DNA of 64,000 bases, from NCBI RefSeq assembly GCF_040954645.1, contig NC_092806.1, positions 76,943,141 to 77,007,140 on the forward strand, read 5' to 3'. Source of the stretch: Diabrotica undecimpunctata. Its lineage: Eukaryota > Arthropoda > Insecta > Coleoptera > Chrysomelidae. A program made the position numbers and the translations under genes. Under the pieces are notes generated by a model. It was not told where the DNA came from and did not search any database. It worked only from the letters and a program-made list of their open reading frames with translations. Below are positions 47,222 to 60,356 of the stretch, piece after piece. How positions within the stretch are numbered: position 1 is the stretch's first letter; each line of letters begins with the position of its first letter.

Positions 47222-47298
47222 CTGTAAAAATAAATGCAATTAAAATTCTTGTCAAATATCTGAATTTGAAGTTATTTTCTTGTTCGGTTTCGATATTA

Positions 47299-48215
<917 letters not shown>

Positions 48216-48237
48216 ATATATATATATATATATATAT
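48216..48237. repeat. (TA)n remnant at a transposon boundary
   Basis: About 22 bp of TA to the left of the DNA transposon; the matching right flank is the array at 51584. Confidence 0.9.
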
Positions 48238-48443
48238 CGTGGGCATACTGCAAAAACTGACCAAGTCAAATATGATGCTTTCGAGATAATTGATGTTGAA
48301 TATTTTGTAATTTTATTTAAGTTTATTTCTAAATCAATTTAAAAGGATATGTATTTTTTCTTTCCAGGTATTAAATGGTTGAAGTTAGTGATTCTAAGTA
48401 TCTCTAAAGATTGTATTAATCTTTTTGTTTTTCGCAAAAAAAA

Positions 48444-48461
48444 TTGACTTGGTCACTTTTT
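48444..48461. repeat. Subterminal motif copy of the 48238-51583 transposon
   Basis: TTGACTTGGTCACTTTTT, an inverted copy of the motif AAAAGTGACCAAGTCAA. Other copies lie at 48253-48269, 51297-51313, 51370-51386, 51475-51491 (one variant base) and 51551-51569. They are likely transposase-binding sites. Confidence 0.75.
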
Positions 48462-48684
48462 GATGTAGAAATTTTCTCATATTGACATCATGGCCACAAA
48501 ATGATAATTATTGATCAATAATAAAACACAAAGAAAATACCTATGTCTAATTTTATTTATTTACAGTGTAAGGCTGAAGTTTCAAATAAAAACATTTACT
48601 TTATTTTTTAAATTGGAAAATAATAACAAAAATGTAAAAGTTTCTATACTAGAATTAATCTGACTCCGAATCGGACAAGTAGAA

Positions 48685-51210
48685 CTAATCCAAATCCGAA
48701 TCGGACAATACTGATGGCTCTGGAGCAACATCTTTTTTTCCACTCTCTGATGGTATTGACTGATACCAAGCATGGAATCCAGAGGGAATTGTTCCTGTCT
48801 TACATAATTTTAGAAGATCCTGCTTTTTAAGTTTAGAAATAGGAATTTCTTTAGAGTATAATAGTTGAATTTCTTTTATAGGATTTATAACTCGTTTAGT
48901 ACGTCCAACTACATTGAACATAAGAAATTCTGGATCACTATAGTTGTACTTAAATAGTATATATTGCGGTTTATCTGCTTCATATCGCATACATTTAATT
49001 TTTAGCCAATTAACACGATTTCCGTTTTCATCAATGGTTCTATTTTTAAGAGTATTAGCAGCTAGGATCTTTATGTCAAGAAAATCATTATACCTTAATT
49101 CCTGTACGTTATATGGATCACTTCTTTTGTTTCGGCCTCTTTTGGAGCGTGCCAGTCTAAAAATGTTTAACCAATCATGCATAGTGTATACTGGAACATT
49201 CTTTTTAGCATTTTCTATGGCGCTGTGCATGGAATCTACTTCCATATAAGAATGCCCAGATTCCAAAAAATTATGCTGTACAATAATTAAATTGCTGTTT
49301 TGTACGATAAATAGAAATAATGCTGCAATAAACTGATTTCTGTTTTGACCGCTACAGGTATCAGAGAACAAACTTATTTCGATAATATTTTGTGGCAAAG
49401 ATTTTATAAACTTAAGCAGGCATGTACCTATTTCTGAACTGCCCCTTTGACCATTAATTTCAGTCCATGCGTAGCAGTGGGCTTTTTGACTAGCTGCTTC
49501 GTAAATTGTGAGATTGTACGTGCACAGCTTTCTACTGTAATACATTGGTGAGACATCTGAAGAAGGTATTTGCAGAACGCTTTGTAAATCAAACGTGACA
49601 CTTAAAAAACTATTATCAGTCATTGCGCGCTCTTTGTCTGATTTTTTTGCTAAATTTGCTTCGTCTCGTCTTTTAATGTGATTCTGATATTTTTCTTCTA
49701 AATCTGCAGCTTTTGTCTTCAAGTAGTTCGTGCATGTTAGGCACTGATCCTTTTTAGGCTTAAAAAAGGACAAATTAAAGTTGGTACCAAAAATGCGACG
49801 GTAAGTTATTTGAGATGCGTATTCCTTTCCCGTTTTCTTGCAATCTTCCACATATAGTTCGTACATTTTTGCGATAGATAAATTAGAATCTAAATATTCT
49901 CGTTTAGTTGATGATCTACAGTAGTGAGATGCCATGGTTGGAAAACTTTGTAAATGCGCTTTGATTGACGCTATAATATCAGGTTTGGTTTTATTAGCCG
50001 GTTCCTTTTTGCCACGTTTGTCGTTAGCTGCAAATATTCCTATATCATTTGCTCCAGAAAATGCCTTATCCACTGGCCCGTGGCTTATACACAAAGTGCG
50101 TAGAAAGAAATTCTTGCAAACTCGATTTTTTTTACCCTGGTTTAGGAAATGATAGTACCTACTTGCAGTTTTGAGAGCACCTGTTCCAGAACGAACTCTT
50201 CTACAAGTAGGTTCTTTGCTCGCAACACAACAGAGAATATAATCTTTTTGACGATTATAGTCTAATCTCCAAAATTCCGAGCATAACTGGTTTCTGAAAT
50301 CATCATTAAAACTAAGAGAGCATTTGAATTTACAAGAGTTGCAATTAATCAATTTTGGTTTTTTTGCTGCAATGACTGTTCCTTTTGATTTGTAAGGCAA
50401 ACTTGACATTCTATTTTTCTTTTTAATATTTCTTTTCCATCGGGAAGGGTTAGCTCTTCTCCAACGACATTCTTGTTTTGATAAGGGTACATCACTATCA
50501 GTTGATTCAACATTTGATAAACCATCATCATCACTCGGAATATAGTTATCACTACTGCCGGTAGAAAAATCTGAACCACTATCAACGACCATTTTCTCAA
50601 ACGTAGGTGACACAGGTATATTACTCACCTCAATAGAGCTATTATGTTCTTCACAATGTTTGGTATTCTCTTTTTCATTATCAGACGTGGTAGTTGAACA
50701 TCCTTGCATTAGAGTAGTATTGAATGAACCTAATTAAAATATTAGTTTAGGATAAAAAGATCAGTTTTAAAATGTATATTTACCTTCCGTAGTGCTGGTT
50801 CCAGCTGACAAAATAGGAATGTGTTGTGATGTTGATTTAGAAGACCATAGTTCTGACACCGTTACTTATTATTAGTCACCCTAATTTGATCTCATTATTA
50901 TGTTTTATATTTTAAAACAGCAAAATGATCAACAACAAAAATCTACATAGAATATTAACTTTGTATCAGCGGCATTTACTGTTGATGGTTAGGAAGTGGG
51001 GCGATAAATATTATTTTTTAAGGAAAACGTTTATCTGCTAAGAGCTAAGTAATAGATACTTTTATAATTTGTTGTCCTCATCATAACCTCAAAATTATTT
51101 TCAATAAATATTACAAAATTACAACACTCACCTGCGTTATTTTCATGTGAAGTACTAGCTTCGCCTTCATCTAAACACATTTGTACTAAAAACTTTCCCC
51201 TGGACGTCAT
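48685..51210 (-). CDS. Putative transposase, three exons, intact, DUF7869-like
   Basis: Exons 51210-51132, 50852-50784 and 50729-48685 have AG/GT borders and fitting phases: 2193 nt, 730 codons plus TAG. The start MTSRGKFLVQMC is the first ATG of exon 1. The N-terminus is acidic and Ser-rich. Then come a basic stretch, a Cys-rich segment (INCNSCKFKC...ILCC), a DNA-binding-like region and a central RNase-H-like fold. Candidate catalytic residues are Asp430 (SVTFDLQS), Asp506 (LFSDTCSGQNRN) and Asp548/Glu555 (MEVDSMHSAIE). The SDTCSGQNRN pattern is typical of arthropod proteins annotated as uncharacterised or DUF7869 (from memory, no search made). It is the only gene in the element and most likely its transposase. 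It is not a host gene: it lies within transposon ends inside an AGMO intron. Confidence 0.8.
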
Positions 51211-51581
51211 AATGAAAGATAAACTTAATATTTCCTTTTCCAACACGTGATAATTTAACTGATAAACATACAACGTGTAGGTAAAACTAAAACATCAAAA
51301 AGTGACCAAGTCGTAATAGCCAATTGTCGCAGTTCAATGTTGATATGAAATGTGAATCACATTTCATGCAAAAGTGACCAAGTCAACATGATCATTTCTT
51401 CCAGTCTATTGATACGCATACCGAGACATAGACATTTGGATGTTATGTGTGTTGCGGCATCGTGCCTTTATATTTTGACTTGGGCACTTTTCCAGGTATT
51501 CGGTTACGTCTTTCGAGTGACTTGGATTGATAAACGAAAAATCGATAAAAATTGACTTGGTCAGTTTTTGCAGTATACCCA

Positions 51582-52050
<469 letters not shown>

Positions 52051-52079
52051 TAATTACAAATTAACCATTCATTTATGTC

Positions 52080-52335
52080 ATCTTTAGGCAACGAAAACAA
52101 AATAGTTGATTCAGCCAAAACTTTATTTGTTACCGCAACTACAGTTCAGGACAGTAGTTCAGTGACTAGTGAGTGTAGTAGTGTCTGGGGGCTCGAAGAG
52201 ACTGAGACCTCGGAAGCCATGAAGAAGACATCAGAGAGGATGTCGAAAGTTCGGCAAAATAGATATCGACGCGGTTCAACCCGGAAGACTGGTGAGTTGA
52301 ATATTAATTTTTATAATAGTATTAATCTTAGCTCT

Positions 52336-52338
<3 letters not shown>
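52080..52338 (+). repeat. Dispersed module A, copy 2, attached to (TA)n
   Basis: Largely the reverse complement of 7773-7990, with the (TA)n array at the same boundary (TATTAATCTTAGCTCTAGG then TA). The open frame across it is probably accidental. Confidence 0.75.

Positions 52339-52411
<73 letters not shown>
52339..52411. repeat. (TA)n array attached to module A
   Basis: About 73 bp of TA with one TTTA interruption. Confidence 0.95.
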
Positions 52412-52413
<2 letters not shown>

Positions 52414-52745
52414 CGCACGCACTATTGAGTTCGAGTAAGTAACTACCGTTTAATGGAATATTGTCCGAATTGTTGTCGCATGTTTAAATACTAATCACTT
52501 TGGTTAGCGTTATTACAATCCACTTATTGTTTTCTAGTTTTTGATTATATTATTATAATTTTTATATTATTATTTCTGTTGGCACTAGTTGACGTTGAGT
52601 ACTGTATGAGGTGAACTTCGCAAGGGGCTGTTGGTGTTACTTTAATTGACTGAACATAGTCGCATAAATATTCTTCTTCTAACAATTTTTAACATTGGAC
52701 GTTTGCAAGTGCACAATAGGTACTGATTGGAAAGTAGGAACTTTG
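52412..52745. other. Unassigned intron sequence
   Basis: No recognisable coding or repeat features, though it may belong to the env-bearing element that follows. Confidence 0.4.
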
Positions 52746-52756
52746 ATTTTGGAATA

Positions 52757-53270
52757 TCAGATCTAAGAGATTCTATTCAATGGTGTTGGTTCCGCAATTA
52801 AATTTATGACAGGAAACCTAGATCAGAACGATGCAAAACGTTATGGCGACGCTATATCAACTTTAACAAATAATCAAAATAATATTAAAACCATACTTAA
52901 AAATCAAATCACCTTATTAAGATCTTCAATAAAAATTTCTGAAAATAATACAAAAATCTTAGCTTATAATCAGTTAATTAAGTTCCCGAATCACAGAAGT
53001 TCAAAAATTAATTAAAATTTAAGAATGGAAAAAGTCGAGACATTTCACTATTTTGCACTAGATATACTTGTATCGCAATTTGACACTAGTTTCCAATTTA
53101 GGTAGGACTTAAGCTAGAAAAAATTAAAGTCGCTATCAGCTTTTTAAAATTAAATACATTTTATAATTCAATAGCCTCAAATGAACTATTTCTCGAAATT
53201 TTAAATGCCAGTAAATTACTTAAAAATTACAAATTTAACAAGTACAAAGTACAAAATACAAAGTAAAGTA
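52757..53270 (+). pseudogene. Errantivirus-type envelope (F-like fusion protein) fragment
   Basis: + strand codons from about 52780 to 52982 show the NGVGSAIKFMTGNLD pattern and the long Asn/Gln-rich coiled coil that follow the fusion peptide in insect errantivirus and baculovirus F-type glycoproteins. A further piece at 53103-53240 continues in a related ectodomain region. Stops and shifts break it, and no gag, pol or membrane anchor is nearby. It is an ancient endogenous-retrovirus remnant in an AGMO intron. Confidence 0.65.
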
Positions 53271-53299
53271 AAAAATTATTTTTATCCTTGAATTACCTA

Positions 53300-54620
53300 T
53301 TTCTGAAGCATAGGTGGCCATAGGAAATCTCAATGCTCGAACAAGGCGTAATTTTGTGTTTTTGTGATGTCAGTGTTCTTCCAAATTTTTGTGAGTTTGG
53401 CTGTTGCCGATCTGGCCACTATGATGCCTCGACGGATCTCGTCCTCGTATCCTCCACTGTTAGTAATAACAGAGCCTAAGTAATTAAATTGCCTGACCAC
53501 TTCATAACCTGCCATGATTCTTATCTCATGACATTGCCAACATATTCTAATTTGCGCTCTTTGATTGTGTTGTGAATTCCTTGTCTATTCTGCGTAGAAC
53601 CTCAATATTAGTCACACGATCCACCCATGAAATTCGTAAGATGCTCCTGTAACACCAGATCTCGAAGGCCTCGAGCTTTCCTAAAGAAGCTTCAGAGGGC
53701 GTCCATGCCTCTACTCCGTATAATAATGCAAAAAATACATAGCATCTAATGATAGAGGTTAGGTAAATCATGAATTCTGAAAAGAGACTTTATCTTAACG
53801 AACGTTGATCTTACTTTCCCTATGCGTTATTTTATATCAGTAGAGTGGTCCCATTGACTGAGTGTACCAAGATATGTGTAGCTGTTTACCCTGTTAATTG
53901 GCTGTTGGTTTTCCAAAAGATGTCTATTTATTATTTCACGCTTACTAACTACCATGTACTTTGTTTTGTTCGTATTGAGATCCAGCCCATATTCTCGACT
54001 TATATCTGATATGCGCGATATTATTGCTTGTAAACCATCTAGGCTATCTGCAAAAACTACTGCATGGTCAGCATATCCAATGTTGTTTAGACGCACTGTT
54101 TTAACTAAGATGTCTTTCTGTAGTTGTCCCAGTGCTTGCTCGAAGATACGCTCTGATTTCATGTAAAATAGCACTGGACACAGAATGCATTCTTGTCTCA
54201 CTCCTCTATCTACGGAGATTGTCTCTGTCAACTGGTCATCCACTTTAATGTTTGTAATATAAATTATATATAATTCCAAGTCTCTATCATCCAAGTCCGC
54301 TTCTTTCAAGATGGATATAAGCTTGTCATGGTTTACTCTATCAAATGCCTTTTTGTAATTGATAAAACAAATATATACATTACGGTTGACATCCCTACAC
54401 CTCTGGATAAGCACTTGTGTAGCGAATGGAGCTTCTCGGGTGCCTAAGATATCGCGGAATCCAAATTGTGTCCATGACACTTGTTCTTCACATTTTTTAT
54501 ATATTCTGTTAGATATTACTTTTAAAAACGTTTTAAGTAAGTGGCTCATTAGGCTAATTATTCTGTAGTCTTCGCAGGTTTTTGTATTTAGTATGTGGTA
54601 GTTACGAAGGTAGACTTTAA
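53300..54620 (-). pseudogene. LINE relic (RT and post-RT), rearranged
   Basis: The - strand frame 54549-53827 (240 codons) holds the RT: CFINYKKAFDRVNHDKLI, GVRQECILCPVLF and an IGYADHAVVFAD active-site box, in which the last Asp of YADD is His. The post-RT pieces appear in the wrong order: the ALLYGVEAW segment (53771-53547) lies upstream of the FNYLGSVITNSGG segment (53515-53330), opposite to intact LINEs. So at least two truncated copies or a rearrangement are present. Confidence 0.8.
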
Positions 54621-54643
54621 CTAGCTTTGGGAAATATTTCCAG

Positions 54644-54644
<1 letters not shown>

Positions 54645-54719
<75 letters not shown>

Positions 54720-54726
54720 ATATATA
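54645..54726. repeat. (TA)n array beside a hammerhead-like repeat end
   Basis: About 82 bp of TA. The motif AATGAAGAAGCCAAA with a GCCAAA/TTTGGC hairpin and GAAAACG lies on the - strand at 54830-54795. Confidence 0.93.
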
Positions 54727-54849
54727 GTAAACTCTTAAATATTGGGGAAATCTGCAAGAAAGACTCTAATGAGTATCAATTGTTTCGCCGAACGTTTTCG
54801 CCAAAGAGAATTAATTTGGCTTCTTCATTGCTGAAAGAGAACAAATTAT

Positions 54850-55560
54850 AATTAGCTACCATATATTATCTATTAAAACATTATTGATCTTACCGTAACT
54901 TAGAATTGTAGAGTTAGAATATTAAAAAACTTTGCTAGTAACATAGTGGTGTTTTTTGTTACTATGTGCAAAAAAAAAAAGTTTTTTTAAGGTTTGAAAT
55001 GTATGGTAGCTTTGAACTTAACACGCAAAGGTTTACCCAAGGTTAATCGAAAAACCCAATGTAACTACATTTAAAAGGAGGTAATTCTTTGAATTGTCGG
55101 CAATAACTAAATTTTTGATTTTTAGAAAGTTTAAAAGTGAGGTTCTGTTTTAGCCAGAACGCAAGCGCTGACAAATTCAGTAGTTCTTATGAATCTTTAT
55201 GTCGTTAAGGTTCATTGGTAAAAAACGAATGAAATTAAATCCCAGTATAGGGAAATATTATTTTGATTTTCTTTATTTAATTATATACTATTGTTCATGC
55301 ATTATTATATCTTATTGAGATGTATCTAAGAAAAGCAAGGGAAAGTTATCTTTTTTAGTTAATGAAAATTAATTATAAAGGTAGGTTAGTTGTTAATGGA
55401 TATATCAGTCAAATTAGTTATCTGTGATGTTGTATTGTTCTTGGTATCTGATTTAAGTAAGAAGTGGTATATATCGCTTATATTCTTAATGTCACTCTTA
55501 ACATTAATGGAGAAATCGTTAAGGAAAATATAAGACATTTCGATGAACTCTCTTTTAGAT
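54850..55560. other. Unassigned intron sequence
   Basis: AT-rich. I see no coding relic, except possibly short LINE pieces at its right end. Confidence 0.45.
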
Positions 55561-55885
55561 TTATTGTTCTACATCTAACCCGGATGGACAATAATAGACA
55601 AGTTAAAAGAGTGTGAAACGCCAAACCAATAGGGAAGAACAGAAGAGGAAGACCCATTAAAGAATGGAACAGTGACATCTCGCAGATACTACAGAGTAAG
55701 GGTAAGACTTGGCAGGAAGCAACACAGATGGCATCCAATAGGAAGGAATGGAGAAAGTTCGTTAAGAGCTAGGACACCTCAGAAGACTGTCAAATAGTGT
55801 AATGTAATGAATTGTATTTTAAACGGCCCAACACCGAAAGGTACAAATGGGTCTACTGATTAAGTAAAGTAAAGTAAAGTCATGC
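55560..55885 (+). pseudogene. LINE 3' end with (TAAAG)n tail
   Basis: + strand codons RRGRPIKEWNSDI then WQEATQMASNRKEWRKFVKS, the usual C-terminal end of insect LINEs, followed by an untranslated stretch and a TAAGTAAAGTAAAGTAAAGT tail (55860-55880). Confidence 0.75.
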
Positions 55886-56159
55886 TGGGACAAATGACCC
55901 ATTAAAAATGTCCCTTGGGCTTGTAGTCTATAATCCAAATAGAACAAGGCAAAATAAATTCCTGTAGCTGGTTGTATACCATGTATCACAAAAAATTTAT
56001 TTAAAAATTCCTTTAATAATAAAATAACATGTTATCCATTCCTGTTGTAACTTAAACATCATAGTTTATAAAGTTAAAGAATGTAATTCAAAGTTAATTC
56101 AACAACATTTAAAGGCATTTTATCCATGTATTTAGTGTCTTTTAACATGTACATCTCGA

Positions 56160-56200
56160 TAGCACTGATGATGGAATTTTAATTTCGAAAACGTTCTGTG
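56160..56200 (+). repeat. Hammerhead-like motif of a dispersed repeat
   Basis: CTGATGA (56165-56171), a GGAATT/AATTTC hairpin and CGAAAACG (56186-56193). Confidence 0.55.
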
Positions 56201-56204
56201 ATGT

Positions 56205-57270
56205 AGCTCGATAGGGTTTTTTAATATTATACCTTTTATAAAGGAATTTTTAAAAAAATTTTTTTTAAGGCAAAATAACTTGTAAAAATTTTATTTTGTT
56301 TCAATTAAATTATTTAATATGTGTATATTATTTTTTTATAATTCATAATTTCCTTTTTAATAATTCCTTCATCCTTGAACCTCATTTAGATTTATAAACT
56401 ATTTAAACATATCTTAAATATGTATGTAATAATTCGTTTATGAAGTTCCATTACATGATTGGAATCAAACAGTGTTGATACAAATACAAAACAGTTTCAA
56501 TAACATTATCGCAGATATTTAAAGAATAGAATTTTTTTCTAAAAACTGACAAAGTTGGATGAGAAACATCAATCTGGCAAGCTGCAGTGTGCTAGTGGTC
56601 AGAAAGGGATGCAGAGAATACTTTGCGTTTTCTCTGTCGAACTGGAGGAACGGGCTGGTAATACAACGATCAGTTTATCTTGTACTATATATCTATGATT
56701 ATATGTCTATGACAAAAATAAAACAATATAATCTATAATTGCGTTATTATAATAACCTAGATTTATATTGGCACAGAACATAAAAATAGTGATTATATTT
56801 ATATATAGTAAACATATATAATGATATAGTAAACAAGTGATTATAAGTGATTAGTACTAGTTACATCAAGCAACTATTGACAATACTGTTCTATTTTCCC
56901 ATTGAACCCATACTTAACGAAAAACGTGAGACGCGCTATATATGCTATATATGTAAAATTGATTTAGAACTTTTAATAGGTGTTCCGATAGACCGATGGT
57001 AACCGGTAACCATTTGTTGCATCTATTTTAGGCATTGATGCTAAAGTATAGAACGAGACTTCATATTGTATGTTGTGCATTTGATCGTTGTAAATAGGGC
57101 AAGTTAAAGTAATTTTACGTTAACTGAAACATAAAAATAAGTTTTTTTAGATATGAATCCCAAAAGAAGAACGACGCTTGGTGAGATTATATTATGAGGA
57201 TATGAAAAATTTGATGAATTATATTCAGTTAGCGGAGGCAGTTATAGGCCAGGAATATTTATATAATTTA

Positions 57271-57274
<4 letters not shown>
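56205..57274. other. Unassigned intron sequence
   Basis: No feature recognised. A short MNPKRRTTLGEI-like start at 57153 is not followed by a readable frame. Confidence 0.45.

Positions 57275-57307
<33 letters not shown>
57275..57307. repeat. (TA)n, left flank of a Tc1 element
   Basis: About 33 bp of TA, broken by the Tc1 element. The array continues at 58824. Confidence 0.9.
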
Positions 57308-58949
<1,642 letters not shown>

Positions 58950-58989
58950 AAGGGGGATATTTATAATTCCGATATTAATAATTTAAATA

Positions 58990-59262
58990 ATCAGAATTTT
59001 GAATATTAGAATTGTGCGAATAATTCTGAATTCGTTTAACTTCAGAAACTTCGATAGGCTGGCCATGTAGTGAGTATAGAGACCGAAATATTGCCAAAAA
59101 AGAGCCCTAGATAGTAAAATGCAGAATGAAAGACCAAAAGGAAGGCCACGGAAAAGGTGTGAGAATGAAATGGCAGCAACCAGCAAGGTTGGAGGCATAG
59201 TTTGGAGAAGGTCAAGGCTTGATTTGGGCTGTAGCGCCATTGGAGAGAGAGAGAGAGAATAA
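58990..59262 (+). pseudogene. LINE 3' end with (GA)n tail
   Basis: Broken + strand LINE C-terminal codons (RLGHVVSIETE, then an EGHGKGVRMKW-like stretch), ending in GGAGAGAGAGAGAGAA at 59247-59262. Confidence 0.6.
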
Positions 59263-59630
59263 TTCTGATAATTCTGTGAACCGGACATTATATTTTACTA
59301 AATCTGATATTTTAACTTCCCTAAAAAAGGTATAAGATCAAATTAAAATGAGATTTTTACTAAGCGATGGGACGACGAAATTATCTCTGTTTTAAAAACA
59401 AGATAGTCCAAAAGAATGATCAAAGGTAGATAAAAAGATGTTTACATTTCTAGGGTTGTGTTACCTATTTAAACAAAGAATAGTATAATGACGTACGAAG
59501 ACTTTTTAGCTTTTGTCTACTAAACTGTTATCAAATAATTCCTATTGGTACAAATGGTACCAGATTTGAACAAATTTAACGTTGCAAAGCATTACACTTG
59601 CAGTCTAACGTAGTTTTGACTTATACTTAC
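59263..59630. other. Unassigned intron sequence
   Basis: Nothing recognised. Confidence 0.5.
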
Positions 59631-59758
59631 TTTCCTAAATGTTGTATTAAGCCATGAGATATACTCGTTAGTCCATCATTAAGTCTATAAATCGGCTTAT
59701 TTTCCATAAACAAAATTATGTTTTCAATTACCATAAACAGCAGGAAATAGGGCCAGGC
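59631..59758 (-). CDS. AGMO: AGMO exon (first in window)
   Basis: 128 bp with acceptor TGTATTTCAG and donor GTAAGT. It encodes AWPYFLLFMVIENII, a membrane segment, then the conserved RLNDGLTSISHGLIQHL loop. It ends in phase 2, matching the next exon. Confidence 0.88.
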
Positions 59759-60356
59759 CTGAAATACAAACATAATTCAAATACTATTATAATTACCTAT
59801 GTGTTTTTAATTGAAAATTCAATTATAGATCTTTTTTAAATAACGTTATAGTTTTTACTTTTTCAGAAGTAGAAAAGTTATTACTAAAATCCAAAACAAA
59901 TCCACTTTGACAAATATAGAATAAAAAATTATACACGTGTACTGTTTTTGGACTACTTTCTGATTCGAATATTAAAAAAAATATTCAAAAATAGTTATTT
60001 AGTAAATTCATAAAAATTAATACTCGAATATACTTGCAGCCAATTTAGCCATCGCAACCTTTCTCTAATTTATATTGTGAACGTGGAATAACAATAAAAC
60101 TAGCGTTATTTCCTATAAAATACCTCATGACTTTTATAATAGTAATTTTCTTGTAGTTAATATACATATATTGATTACTGCGTAAACATTTTCAGAACAG
60201 GACTGCTCTTGTTTTACTCTTAAAAATTTAAACACTTACAAAATTGAAGATCAACTATAAAATACAGTAGACTCCCTATATAACGAGAACTGAAATGACA
60301 GACTAATTACCTCGTTATAAGCCGATCTCGTTATATCAGACAATAATAATACTGTA

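Noticed and set aside
52075..52428. 117-codon + strand frame running into (TA)n
   Set aside because: The DNA is a dispersed repeat found inverted at 7773-7990 and the frame ends in Tyr/Ile repeats; not supported as a gene.
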